From JAKFWF01 sp963741505 (GTDB lineage: Bacteria; Pseudomonadota; Alphaproteobacteria; Rhizobiales; Hyphomicrobiaceae): a stretch of DNA of 64,000 bases. The notes below the pieces were generated by a model, which saw only the letters and a list, made by a program, of their open reading frames with translations, made no database searches and was not told where the DNA came from. Made by a program: the position numbers and the translations under genes. Below are positions 1-9,625 of the stretch, piece by piece (position 1 is the first letter of the stretch; each line of letters opens with the position of its first letter). The DNA lies in NCBI GenBank assembly GCA_963741505.1, contig CAVUIJ010000019.1, forward strand, positions 124,001 to 188,000. The letters run 5' to 3'.

Positions 1-627
1 AACGACACCACCGATCACGAGTTCGACGATGACCGGCCAAAGCGATAGGCCGATGGTCGCAAGAAAGGTCGCCGTCACGGCTGTGGTCACGAAGAACTCT
101 GCCGCGTTGCCCGTACCAATGGCAATGCGTGGCGTCACGCCTTGGCCGATCAGGGTTGTTGCTACGATCGGCCCCCATCCTCCGCCGCCAATCGCGTCGA
201 GGAACCCGCCCACGAACCCAAGGAGACCGGGTCTCTTGGCAGTTCTGCTATTCGTCCGCGCTTTCCGAGAGGCCCGCCACAAGATGACCAGTCCCATCGC
301 CAGCAAGTAGGCGCTGACGAAGGGGCGAATGCGTTCTCCTGGTACGGCCACAAGGACGTTGGCACCGAGTACGCCACCCAAGACGCCACTGATGGCCAGC
401 CAAGCAAGCAGGCGTCTGTCGACATTCCCCATCCGCCAATGCGCCGTGCCGGAAGCCGCCGTGGTGAAGACTTCGGCGGCATGAACCGAGGCACTGGCTG
501 TCGCCGGAGGTACGCCCAAGCTCATCAGGACCGTGGTGGCCGTGATGCCATAGGCCATGCCGATGGTGCCATCGACCACCTGTGCGGCAAAACCAACCGC
601 CATGAAGAGCAATATTTCGTTCGTCAT
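1..627 (-). CDS. Sulfite exporter TauE/SafE family permease (partial, runs off the left edge)
   Basis: I translated this by hand from the ATG at 625-627 on the minus strand. The frame stays open for 209 codons to base 1, so the C-terminus lies outside the window. The protein begins MTNEILLFMAVGFAAQVVDG and continues with TIGMAYGITATT, the N-terminal repeat motif of the TauE/SafE family. A second glycine-rich repeat (DAIGGGGWGP, about residue 145) is the matching motif of the internal duplication. Hydrophobic segments fit a polytopic inner-membrane protein exporting small anions such as sulfite or sulfoacetate; the substrate cannot be read from sequence. It diverges from the HAD gene at 889. 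Confidence 0.85.
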   Translation of the reverse strand, partial: MTNEILLFMAVGFAAQVVDGTIGMAYGITATTVLMSLGVPPATASASVHAAEVFTTAASGTAHWRMGNVDRRLLAWLAISGVLGGVLGANVLVAVPGERIRPFVSAYLLAMGLVILWRASRKARTNSRTAKRPGLLGFVGGFLDAIGGGGWGPIVATTLIGQGVTPRIAIGTGNAAEFFVTTAVTATFLATIGLSLWPVIVELVIGGVV

Positions 628-888
628 GGTGCTGCCCCCAAAGTGCCTGTCGAGGCGGCCTGCCGATACGGGGCTAGCATCTTGTGGACAAAGCATTTCG
701 AGTTGTCATCCGGAATCCCGGCGACAACGCTTTGGCAATCCGCCGGCGGCGGACATGCCCGGGTCCGTCGGCCAACCGGATGCGAGTCTGCCCCTTAACT
801 GTGACCAACCCGCGTCCCCGCCTTGGTGGCGCCGCCCGAATCACTCGATGGTCCTCGTCAACGCACATTTGCCCCGGGGAACACGACA

Positions 889-1850
889 ATGGTCGAGCGC
901 GTCACACCGAAACGCAATGCCGCCAACGACGACGGGCCGGTGGCGGCAGGCGCCGCCGCGCGCAAGTCCGACAAGCCGCACGCCGCGGCCAAGCCCGGCT
1001 ACGACAAGAAGACCATCGCGCTCGTCTATGACTTTGACGGCACCCTGTCGCCGAAGCCGATGCAGGAATACACGGTGCTGCCCAAGATCAACATGGACGC
1101 CAAGGCATTCTGGGCCGAGAGCAACCGTGTCGCGCGCGAGCAAGGTGCCGATCCGCTGATCACCTACATGCACCTGATGTACAAGAAGGCCAAGGAGAAG
1201 GGCGTCCGCATCGACCGCGAGGACCTTGTGCAACTCGGCCGCGATGTCGAGCTGTTCCCAGGTGTGGCAGAGTGGTTCGACGAGATCGGCGACCTACGTG
1301 AACCTGCGTGCCGAATTGCAGGGAGTGGCGGTGCGGCACTACCTCGTATCATCGGGTCTGACCGAGATCATCGAAGGCACCTCGATCTACCAGAAATTCC
1401 ACAACGTGTTCGCCTCGGAATACTGGTTCGAGGCCTACGACCTGCCGTACCCGAAGCGCGTCATCACCGACACCGGCAAGACCCAGTACCTGTTCCGTAT
1501 CAACAAGGGCATCGAGGACTTGGGCTAGAGCATCAACCACCACATGCCGGAGGACCAGCGACCGATCCCGTTTTCCAACATGGTCTATTTCGGCGATGGC
1601 GAGACCGACGTGCCGTCGATGGCGTTGATGCGGAAAAGCGGCGGCCACGCCATCGCCGTGCACCCGCCCGGCAAGGCCAAGCAGAAGTGCGTCGACCTGT
1701 TCGCCGCTGGACGCGTCGATTTCTTTGCCGTCGCCGACTATCGCCGCGGCTCGGAACTGTTCAAGCGCACCTGCCTGCTTGATCGACCGCATGCTCGCCG
1801 ACATCCGCGTGCGCGAGGAAATGTGGAAGATTGGCCGGACGATCAAGTGA
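889..1850 (+). pseudogene. HAD-superfamily hydrolase, broken by two indels and one stop
   Basis: The gene starts at ATG 889 and encodes a haloacid-dehalogenase-type phosphatase of about 320 residues. The catalytic DxDxT motif (YDFDGTLSPK) is near residue 46 and a late acidic motif (YFGDGETDVPSM) is present. The reading frame changes at about 1293, where removing one C restores DEIGD-YVNL. It stops at TAG 1526-1528, inside a region otherwise conserved on both sides, and shifts again at about 1780 into the frame ending TGA 1848-1850 (LIDRMLADIRVREEMWKIGR). Three lesions in one gene suggest a pseudogene, but the same kind of single-base insertion occurs in neighbouring essential genes, so sequence error is possible. 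The substrate is unknown. Confidence 0.7.
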
Positions 1851-1857
1851 GGGGAAC

Positions 1858-1917
1858 GGTGCCTGGCTTCTAGCCTGGCACCGTCCGCCCAATGGTGCCA
1901 GGCTGAAGCCAGGCACC
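1858..1917. repeat. Paired palindromic hairpins between convergent genes
   Basis: Copy one (1858-1882) reads GGTGCCTGGCTTCTAGCCTG followed by GCACC. Copy two (1894-1917) is nearly its reverse complement. Each copy is itself an imperfect hairpin, and together they can form one long stem. The element sits between the stops of two convergent genes (1850 and 1925), the usual place for an extragenic palindrome or bidirectional terminator. No T-run follows, so simple rho-independent termination is not supported. Confidence 0.7.
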
Positions 1918-1924
1918 GGCTCGT

Positions 1925-2305
1925 CTATTTTTTCTCCATCTCCGCATACACCTTGCGCGCGATGCGGAAGCATTCGACGCCGCATGGCATGCCGGCATAG
2001 ACCGCGATCTGGTGCAGGATCGCCTGCATCTCGTCCTTGCTGACGCCGTTGCGGATGGCGCCCTTCATGTGCAGTTCCCACTCTTCCATGCGGTTCAGCG
2101 CCGCGATCATGGTGAGGTTCATCATCGAGCGGGTCTTGGCGGGAATGCGCTCGTCGCCCCACACGCCGCCCCAGCAATACTCGTTGAGCATGTCCTGAAA
2201 CGGGCGGTTGAAATCGGTCGCCGTCGACAGCGACTTGTCGACGTATTCGGCGCCGAGCACGCTCCGGCGCTTGGCCAATCCCTTGTCCCAAAGTGCCTTG
2301 TCCAT
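1925..2305 (-). CDS. Carboxymuconolactone decarboxylase family protein
   Basis: This 126-residue protein starts at ATG 2303-2305. It matches the small all-alpha carboxymuconolactone decarboxylase (CMD/AhpD-like) fold: LTMIAALNRMEEWELHMKGA followed by RNGVSKDEMQAILHQ and YAGMPCGVE. In PcaC this region carries the residues acting on 4-carboxymuconolactone. The length is typical of PcaC-like single-domain members. No other protocatechuate-pathway genes are nearby, so the specific reaction is not established. It occupies, in reverse orientation, the place upstream of trpA where trpF/trpB often stand in alphaproteobacteria. Confidence 0.8.
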   Translation of the reverse strand: MDKALWDKGLAKRRSVLGAEYVDKSLSTATDFNRPFQDMLNEYCWGGVWGDERIPAKTRSMMNLTMIAALNRMEEWELHMKGAIRNGVSKDEMQAILHQIAVYAGMPCGVECFRIARKVYAEMEKK

Positions 2306-2481
2306 GTGCGTTCTCCAGTTTCGCGTGTCTTGGTGAGTGCCGACCTTAGCCGCTGACCAGGGCCGCCGGAACAGCCAATCGGCGCGTCCGCGGGCCTGCG
2401 GACAGCAAAATTCCCTTGCAACAGCGCTGTCTGGCGGACAAGAGGAAGCGAGTGCCTGCCGCTTGCGACCCGGATTACGCC

Positions 2482-3335
2482 ATGACCGCCAGCCGTATCG
2501 ACAAACGCTTTGCCGCTCTGAAAAAGGAAGGCCGTGCCGGGCTCGTCACCTTCGTCATGGCAGGTGATCCGGATGCCGAGACGTTCGCCAAGATCCTGGC
2601 CGGTCTGCCGGCGGCCGGCGCCGACGTGATCGAGGTTGGCATGCCGTTCTCCGACCCCATGGCCGATGGTCCGGCGATCCAGGCGGCGGGCCTGCGGGCA
2701 TTGAAGGCCGGGCAGACGATGCGTAAGACGCTGGCCGCGGTGAAAGTCGTTTCGGGCCAAGGACCAGGACACCCCGATCGTATTGATGGGCTACTTCAAT
2801 CCCATCTATGTCTACCCGGTCGATGCCTTCCTGACCGATGCCAAGGCCGCCGGTGTCGATGGCCTCATCGTCGTCGACGCGCCACCCGAGGTAGATGATG
2901 AGCTTTGTCTGCCGGCGGTGGCCAAAGGCTTGAATTTCATCAGACTTGCCACGCCGACGACCGACGACAAGCGGCTACCGGCGGTGCTGGCGAACACCAG
3001 CGGCTTCGTCTATTATGTCTCGATTGCTGGCATCACGGGCACGGCGGCACCAGACGTGGCCGAGGTGCACGCCCAGGTCGCGCGCATCAAGAAGTCGACC
3101 AGCGCTGCCGGTGGCGGTCGGCTTCGGCGTCAAGACACCGGCGCAGGCGCGCGCGATCGCCAAGGGCGCCGACGCGGTGGTGGTGGGCTCGGCGCTCGTT
3201 ACCACGATCGCTAAATCGCTCGATAAGACGGGCAAAGCCACTGGAAAGACCGCGCAAGGGGTCTTAGATGTTGTGGAGACGCTGGCGAAGGGATTGCGCG
3301 AAAGGCTCATAAGCGGCACAACTGCCCGGCAGTGA
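2482..3335 (+). CDS. trpA: Tryptophan synthase alpha chain (two frameshifts)
   Basis: TrpA cleaves indole-3-glycerol phosphate to indole, which is channelled to TrpB. The conserved VIEVGMPFSDPMADGP segment carries the catalytic Glu and Asp, and GYFNPIYVY, SIAGITGTA and VGFGVKTPAQA follow in order. The frame shifts near 2751 (an extra T in gtcgttt) and near 3104 (an extra base before CTGCCGGTGG). Removing one base at each site gives a normal TrpA of about 284 residues. The usual DLPPEE motif reads DAPPEV here. trpB and trpF, commonly directly upstream in alphaproteobacteria, are absent; accD and folC follow as usual. The frameshifts may be sequence errors. Confidence 0.85.
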
Positions 3336-3432
3336 GCGGGTAACCACGTTTGTCGACAAAGGGCTCGCGCCCTGCTACGCGCTGCGACACCAATGCTGCG
3401 GTGCGATATCGGCATCGAGGAGCAAGAGCAAC

Positions 3433-4510
3433 GTGAACTGGATCAACAACGTCGTCCGCCCGAAAATTCGGGGGTTCCTCGGCGCCAAGCGCGAGGTGCC
3501 GGACGACATGTGGCGCACGGACCCCGAGTCCGGCCAGATGGTTTTCTACAAGGATCTGGAGAACAACCAATTCGTGTTTCCGGGATCGAATTTCCATGAT
3601 CGCATGACGGCGCCGCAGCGCCTGGCGCACCTGTTCGACAACGGCGAGTACACCAAGGTCGCGGTGCCGCCGGTGCCGATGGACCCGCTCAAGTTCCGCG
3701 ACAGCGTCAAGTATCCCGATCGCCTCAAGGAAGCCCGCGCCAAGACCGAGCTCGACGATTCCGTGCTGGTCGGCGAGGGCAAGCTCGACGGCCAGCTGGT
3801 CGTTGCCGCAGCGCACGACATGCGCTTCGTCGGCGGCTCGCTCGGCATGGCGGCGGGACAAGCCGTGATCACCGGCATGATGCGGGCGGTCGAGAAGAAG
3901 ACGCCATTCATCCTGTTCGCAGCGTCGGGCGGCGCGCGCATGCAGGAAGGCATCCTGTCGCTGATGCAGATGCCGCGCACGACGATCGCGGTGCAGCGCC
4001 TGCGCGAGGAACGGCTGCCCTATCTCGTGGTGCTGACCAACCCGACCACCGGCGGCGTCACTGCGTCTTACGCGATGCTGGGCGACGTTCATCTCGCCGA
4101 GCCCGGTGCGCTGATCTGCTTTGCCGGCCCGCGCGTGATCCAGCAGACCATCCGCGAGCAGTTGCCGGATGGCTTCCAGCGCGCCGAATATCTGCTCGCC
4201 CACGGCATGATCGACATGGTCGTGCATCGCCATAAGCTGAAAGCGACGCTCGCCCGGCTGTGCAACCTGATGATGGCGAACCACGCACTGGTAAAGCTGC
4301 CGGCGCGGCAGAGGGCCGTCAACGGCCACCCGAGCGCGACCGGCTTCCTCAATGGCCATCCGATCGAGGCTCCGGGGCGCAACGGCAGCGGCACAGCAGG
4401 TCGTCGAGGCCGAGCCGGTAACCGGATCGAAGCGCTTCGATCCGACCCGCACCGGCATCACCAAGCCGGGCGACACCTCGGGCAAGTCCGCGACCAAGCC
4501 GCAGGGCTGA
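3433..4510 (+). CDS. accD: Acetyl-CoA carboxylase carboxyltransferase beta subunit, lacking the zinc-finger cysteines (one frameshift)
   Basis: The GTG start at 3433 gives MNWINNVVRPKIRGFLG, the standard AccD N-terminus, followed by the crotonase-fold core (SGGARMQEGILSLMQMPRTT, NPTTGGVTASYAMLGD, FAGPRVIQQTIRE). AccD with AccA transfers carboxybiotin CO2 to acetyl-CoA. The N-terminal zinc ribbon is degenerate: the positions normally held by CPxC and CPNC read RTDPESGQ and FVFPGSNF, with no cysteine at all. A shift of frame at about 4375-4388 moves the C-terminal tail (AAQQVVEAEPVTGSKRFDP) to a frame ending TGA 4508-4510. The core is complete before the shift, so function may survive. It lies between trpA and folC. 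Confidence 0.88.
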
Positions 4511-4525
4511 CAGGAATTCCAGGTT

Positions 4526-5874
4526 GTGAGCGCGAACCGCCCTCGGACGAGCGACGCGCTGCTGGCGCACCTGAAGACGCTGCATCCGTTGCTGATCGAT
4601 CTGTCGCTCGATCGCATCATCGGCCTGCTGGCGAAGCTCGGCAACCCGCAATTGAAACTGCCGCCAGTGATCCACATCGCCGGCACCAACGGCAAGGGCT
4701 CGACCACGGCTTTCCTGCAGGCGATGCTCGAGGCTGCCGGAAAGCGCGTGCACACCTACACCTCGCCACATCTCATTCGCTTCCACGAGCGAATCGGTAT
4801 TGCCGGTGCCGATGGCCGTTCAGGCCCGATCAGCGAGGCCTATCTCGTCGATCTGCTGTCGCGCGTCGAAGCGGCCAATGCCGGCGCACGCATGACATTT
4901 TTCGAGATGACGACGGCGGCGGCATTTCTGGGCTTTGCCGAGACGCCGGCCGATGCGGTGATCCTCGAGGTGGGCTTGGGCGGCCGGGCGGATGCCACCA
5001 ACGTCATCGCCAAACCGCGTCTCACCATCATCACACCGGTATCGATGGACCACGCCGACAAGCTCGGCGACACTGTCGCCAAGATCGCGATTGAAAAGGC
5101 CGGCATCCTGAAGCGCGGCGTGCCGTGCGTGGTGTCGCAGCAATCGCCAGAGGGGCTCGATGCCATTCGCGCCGTTGCCGGCCGCGTCGGCGCGCCGCTG
5201 ACAATCTGGGGCGAGGACTTCGACGCCTTCGAGCAGCGTGGTCGGTTGGTATTCCAGACCGGCGATACGCTGCTGGACTTGCCACGACCGTCGTTGCTCG
5301 GCCGGCATCAGATCGTCAACGCCGGCACCGCGATTGCGGCAGCGCTGCAACTGCCGGAGTTGGACCTCGACACACGGGCGATCGAGCATGGCTTGACCGC
5401 AGTCGTGTGGCCCGCGCGCATGCAGCGCTTGAGTGGCGGCCGGCTGACGGCGGGCATCTCCGGCGACGCCGAGGTGTGGCTCGACGGCGGGCACAATCCG
5501 GCCGGCGGCGCAGGCCCTGGCCCAGACCATGGCCGATCTCGAGGAGCGGGCGCCGAAGCCGCTGCATCTGATCGTCGGCATGATGGGCCAGAAGGACGCG
5601 GCCGGCTTCCTGACGCCGTTCCAGGGCCAGGCGGTGCAGATTCTGATGCGTTCCGATCCCCGGCGCACATGAGGCGCCGTTCCCGGCCGACGCGCTTGCC
5701 AGGCTCGGCCGCGAGCTGGGATTCAAGGCGCAAGCCGCGGCCGACATCGGCAGCGCGCTGCATCGCGCCGACCGGGCCGCGCCGGGCGCAAAGCGCATCC
5801 TGATCTGCGGCTCGCTCTACCTCGCCGGCCACGTCCTGGCGCTGGAGACGGGACAAACCCAGCAGGGGAATTGA
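4526..5874 (+). CDS. folC: Bifunctional folylpolyglutamate/dihydrofolate synthase (two frameshifts)
   Basis: The GTG start is at 4526, 15 bases after accD. FolC adds L-glutamate to dihydropteroate and folates using ATP. The P-loop GTNGKGSTTAF (residues 54-64), TYTSPHLIRFHERI, MTFFEMTTAAAF, VGLGGRADATNV and the C-terminal LDGGHNPAG motif are all present. An extra G near 5505 and an extra A near 5648 break the frame. Removing them restores AQALAQTMADLEERAPK and VPIPGAHEAPFPADALARLG, ending TGA 5872-5874. The corrected length is close to the family norm of about 430-450. Loss of folC would be severe, which favours sequence error over decay. Confidence 0.85.
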
Positions 5875-5892
5875 GGCGAGTGCAGGCGGTCG

Positions 5893-5974
5893 GTAGGGTG
5901 GGTTAGCGTAGCGTAACCCACCATGGCGCGTCTGCTTCCGAGGCGGCGGATTACGCTTCGCTAATCCACCCTAC
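5893..5974. repeat. Extragenic palindromic repeat
   Basis: The element starts GTAGGGTGGGTTAGCGTAGC and continues with GTAACCCACC, then ends with a second arm GGATTACGCTTCGCTAATCC followed by ACCCTAC. Its outer ends are inverted copies of each other and each half is itself a hairpin. Palindromes with this GGTGGGTTAGCG...CGTAACCCACC core are frequent between genes in rhizobia and relatives. It lies just after the folC stop. Confidence 0.75.
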
Positions 5975-6264
5975 GGCGCCGTCGCGCATGGACACAGTTT
6001 ACTGCCCCCGATCCTCCCGGAAGGGGATAAAGTTGTGACTGGGGCGGCATCCGCTCATATCACGGCTGCTATTTGCTCTGTGTCCGCCGCGCATGTCGGC
6101 TTACCCTCCGGTTGCGTCGTCGGAATTCGATCGAGTAAGCCTTTCAGCAAAGGGCCATTCGCGTCGTTTTCCTGCCACCAGAATGGACGGCAGTCCTTGC
6201 TTCTGTTGCCATTTCGCAACACTCAGCAGTTGACATATCCCGCCAAGTAAGGCTCCCCGCTATT
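5975..6264. other. Intergenic stretch without recognisable gene
   Basis: Between the palindromic repeat and the transposase remnant I see no credible coding frame or RNA gene. A 71-codon plus-strand frame (6035-6250) has no motif and no good ribosome-binding site. Confidence 0.4.
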
Positions 6265-7160
6265 TCATGTGGGTAGCCTGAGGTCGATTTTTCCGGCGAT
6301 GAGGTAGGTGATGGCCTTCAACGTGCGGGATGAGCGGTAGCCGCGCGCCTTGGCCTTGGCGGCCTGGACCAGGCTGTTGATGCCCTCGATGAGGCCGTTG
6401 GCGATCTGGCTGTCGAGCCAGGCGAGGATGCCGTCGCGTGACGCATGAGGGTGGGCGCGACGTCTTTCATCGGCTCGAGCCGTGATCGTCTGGCCCATGA
6501 GTACCAGCGGTCGAAATGAGGCCCGCCCACTCGCCGGAGCGCTGCTTGTAGATGTCCTGGAAGGCAAGGCGCAGGCATGGGCGCGCGCCGTCTTGAGGTT
6601 GACCTTGGCGAGCGATGCCGCGTTCGGCGCTGCTGGGCGGTCAGAGATGGCGTCGTTCTTGAGCCAGAGATAGCGGCTGCCCTTGAGCTCGGGTGGCTTT
6701 GCGTCTCGGTGCGGCGCACCTTGTCGACGGCCTCGCTGATCAGCTTCATGACGTGGAACTTGTCGAAGGTGATCTCGGCTTCGGTCAGGTTCTCGGTGAC
6801 GCCAGCGATGTAGGCACCGCTCATGTCGATGCAGACTTCCTTGATGCGGCTGGCGTCGCCGTTGTGCGCTTCGAGATCATCGGCGAAGTCGGCGACCGTG
6901 TCGGCGTCGCGGCCGTCGGCGACGAACAGCACGCGGCGGCGATCGATGTCGACGAACAGCGAGACGTAGTCGTGGCCGCGCTTGGCGGCGGTCTCGTCGA
7001 TGGCGACGACGGCGTTTGATCTTCTGTGCCGTGCCATCCGGCAGCAATCGCTGTGCTGCTTGTTTTCCGCTCGGCCCGGACATGGCGGTGGACGCGCCAC
7101 ATTTTGGGCTGACGTGCTCGCCGAGAAAAACAGTACGCATCCGGGACACAACCGTGCATG
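6265..7160 (-). mobile_element. ISL3-like transposase remnant, multiply frameshifted
   Basis: The minus strand encodes pieces of an ISL3-family DDE transposase in more than one frame. The central piece (about 6700-7020) reads VVAIDETAAKRGHDYVSLFV, then KEVCIDMSGAYIAGV and ITFDKFHVMKLISEAVDKVR, which contain the first two catalytic-region motifs. The C-terminal piece (about 6265-6450) reads LDSQIANGLIEGINSLVQAA and RGYRSSRTLKAITYLIAGK. The part between them is out of frame and the N-terminal zinc-binding region is only partly readable, so the copy is inactive. No clear terminal inverted repeats were found by eye. Confidence 0.75.
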
Positions 7161-7333
7161 GCCCTCTCGAGTACACGGCTCCCGATGTTCGGCCGTTGCC
7201 ATCAGCATCGTGACCACGAGCGTCTACGAACAGCAACGTCGTCACAGCCGGAGTGCGCAACGAGATCGGCCTCGGCAAAACCAGGCGGCGGATCCGCCAA
7301 TCTAAAACGTTCGAACTGATAGTCGGCGGATCG

Positions 7334-7794
7334 CTAGATGCGCCGGGTCGCCGACACCGTGCATAAAGGCCTCGGTGCTGGAAGAAGCTCGATCGGTCTT
7401 GGCCGCCATTCACTGCATACTGGTGTCGTCCGCACGGGCGCACGTCGATGCCCGTCGCGCACCCATGGCGCGATCGGCGTCGGAGTGATCGACTTCAAGC
7501 GCTTGCCGCAAACACGGTCCGACGATTTCCACAACACGATCAGCGCTTCGCGCTCAGCCGCGCCGTAGATCCGCCGGGACGGTCGCGGCGCCGAGCGTAA
7601 ATTGCTCGATGGTCTGATGCGAGGCTCGCGCATTTCCGCACGACGACGGCGAAGGCTTCGACCTGCTGCTGCAGGCGCTGCGGATCGACGGCAAGATTAT
7701 CTTGCGACTTACGGAAGGCGGAAGAAGTGCCTAAGGGCAGGCGGATGTGCACGCGTTCGCGTGACGCGGCAGCGTGCCGCAGTCGATCCACCAA
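7334..7794 (-). mobile_element. Remnant of an integrase-core transposase N-terminus
   Basis: Two overlapping minus-strand frames together resemble the N-terminal part of an integrase-core transposase. The clearest stretch is IYGAAEREALIVLWKSSDRV followed by CGKRLK (about 7480-7570), and upstream VDRLRHAAASRERVHIRLP lies in a different frame. The catalytic core is absent, so this is a fragment. The family assignment rests on one recognisable block and is tentative. Confidence 0.45.
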
Positions 7795-8161
7795 GTTCGC
7801 GGTCGCTCACATTCTGGGCGACGGCAAGCGCCAGTGCACGCGCTTTTTCGCCGAGTTGCAGTCGCTTTAACTATTCCAGGTCCGCTTTGGTCGTCCTGTA
7901 GAGGAATTGATCTAGGACAAACCAGCTAAGCTTCGCGCACTTGAAACTTTAAAGTTGCGCAACAACTTGCATGCCCGGGCCAACAAATGGATCAACGGCG
8001 TGTCGATTGACCCAAGTCACTATTCGGCACTGGAAGTGGCAACACATCATCCCAGGGAAAAGGACGGCAGCCGTTATGGGGGCTGGTTTCGTACCACCCG
8101 CAATTCCATCAGAAGTGACGCACGTTGATCGGATTGTCACCAGCCTAACAGGGCAACATCA
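7795..8161. other. Intergenic stretch upstream of the response regulator
   Basis: I see no gene here. The sequence is noticeably more A+T-rich than its surroundings around 7900-7970, which fits promoter DNA for the regulator starting at 8162, but no specific sigma-factor box or operator could be assigned with confidence. Confidence 0.35.
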
Positions 8162-8812
8162 ATGCCTTCCGACATCCAAGCAGCGCTAATCGATGCTTAT
8201 CCGCTTTTTCGCGATGGAGTTCGCAAGGCGCTGGAGCGCACGAGCGACATCAAGGTCATTGCCGAAGGGTCGGGCGTCACCGACGTATTGCGTATCGCTC
8301 ATACCTTGTCGCCAGACCTGATCCTTATCGATATCGACATGCCAGGCGGCGGAGTTGCTGTCATAGTAGAGGTCGCCAAGGTCCTTCCTGACATCAAGGT
8401 TGTCATCCTCACCGCGTCTGAGAACGAGAGCGACGTGTCTGCGGCCATCGCCGTCGGCGCGCAGGGATATGTACTCAAAGGTATCAGTGGCGCCGAGCTC
8501 GTCGATATCGTCCGTGCGATCCACGCCGGCCAGTCTTACTTCACGCCGGCACTAGCCGCCAGCATGCTGCGTAGGGGATTGCAGGCAGAGCAAGAGGGTT
8601 TTCCGGCAGGGGTCTGTGCGCAACTGACGGCACGGGAAGACCAGATCCTAAAGTACGTGTCGCACGGCCTGAGTAACAAGGAAGTCGCCAGAAAGCTGAA
8701 CATCAGCGACAAGACGGTAAAGCATTACATGACCCTGATCATGCAGAAGATGCAGGTGCGTAACCGCGTCGAGGCGGTGCTTCGACATCAGCAAAGATGG
8801 CGGCTGGAATAG
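8162..8812 (+). CDS. NarL/FixJ-type (LuxR HTH) response regulator
   Basis: This 216-residue two-domain regulator has a receiver domain (about 1-120) and a LuxR-type helix-turn-helix domain (about 150-210; LTAREDQILKYVSHGLSNKE then KLNISDKTVKHYM). The likely phospho-acceptor is Asp57 in LILIDIDMPGG, and the conserved Lys is in YVLKG. The N-terminal acidic pair that binds Mg2+ reads IDAYPLFRDG, so one of the two usual acidic residues is Ala, which could alter phosphorylation. No histidine kinase gene is adjacent, so it is an orphan here. It lies intact between mobile-element remnants. Target genes are unknown. Confidence 0.88.
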   Translation: MPSDIQAALIDAYPLFRDGVRKALERTSDIKVIAEGSGVTDVLRIAHTLSPDLILIDIDMPGGGVAVIVEVAKVLPDIKVVILTASENESDVSAAIAVGAQGYVLKGISGAELVDIVRAIHAGQSYFTPALAASMLRRGLQAEQEGFPAGVCAQLTAREDQILKYVSHGLSNKEVARKLNISDKTVKHYMTLIMQKMQVRNRVEAVLRHQQRWRLE

Positions 8813-9381
8813 TTTAGCGGAGCCGCGAAGATGACTACGACAACATGCTGTAAAGCGTGCGAGTTCGAGAGTAGCGTCGAAAATATCGACCTGGCCGACG
8901 TCTGAACCGCGCTATCGAGCTGCGCCTTCCAAAGCGGCTCACGAGAGCGAGGCAGCGCTTGCTGACTGATGGGCGCCGGTGTGCGGCGCCGGAGGCCGAG
9001 ACGGCGATCTGGCTGCAGGAATACTGGGACGCACCCGAGAGGCGCTGTATCGCTCCGGTGAGGACCGCCTCCGCGTGGCCGCTTGTTTGCGGCAGTCTTT
9101 GCGCTGAGACGAAGCAGCGCGGGATGTCGATGCGTTCTCTAATCGCAGCGGCAAGAGCAAGCGCAAACTGATCGCTGGTACTTCACTTTCCCGCCACGCC
9201 ATTTCTCTGGTTCGACCGCGCCGCAGGCTTTCTCCCACCCCAACCGCAACATGCTGACGCCGGCGCGCCATGCCTTGCACAAGCTTGGCTCGCTACCGTC
9301 GGCCACCAGGGGATGGAGCTAGCCAGATGCAATGCAGCGATGATCGGAAATTTCATATCATGTTCAGGATCGTGAGGGCGC
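8813..9381. other. Gene-poor stretch between the response regulator and the GntR stub
   Basis: Short frames exist on both strands, the longest 113 codons on the minus strand at 8939-9280. They are rich in Arg and Ser, match nothing I recognise and look like shadows. The region may be decayed coding DNA joined to the mobile-element graveyard. Confidence 0.35.
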
Positions 9382-9483
9382 GTGACAGAGCAATACAATT
9401 TCACGGGACCGCTTTACGAGCAGGTACTGGGCTTGCTGCGCACCCGAATCGAGGCCGGTGAATGGGACCGCGGCTCACCGCTG
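9382..9483 (+). pseudogene. Truncated GntR-family regulator (N-terminal stub)
   Basis: From GTG 9382 the frame encodes about 34 residues typical of the start of a GntR winged-helix DNA-binding domain: TGPLYEQVLGLLRTRIEAGE followed by WDRGSPL. Similarity ends abruptly where the domain should continue with PSE, and the rest of the frame is unrelated. This marks a recombination or deletion breakpoint just before the 3' end of the TadG-like gene on the opposite strand. Confidence 0.6.
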
Positions 9484-9625
9484 TCGACCTCGACGACTTG
9501 TTTGCACTTTGAACATTTGGCGCCTTCGGTAAAGAGCACCGACACAGCTGCCCAGTTCCAGCGTAGAATGCATGCCCTCGCGCACCTTTGACGGGGACGG
9601 GTCCGCAGCGGCCGAAGCTGCGCAG

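Noticed and set aside
3433..5094. A 553-codon frame running from accD into folC
   Set aside because: The C-terminal half is a shadow of folC created by the frameshift near 4380; the residues are arginine- and histidine-rich with no family resemblance.
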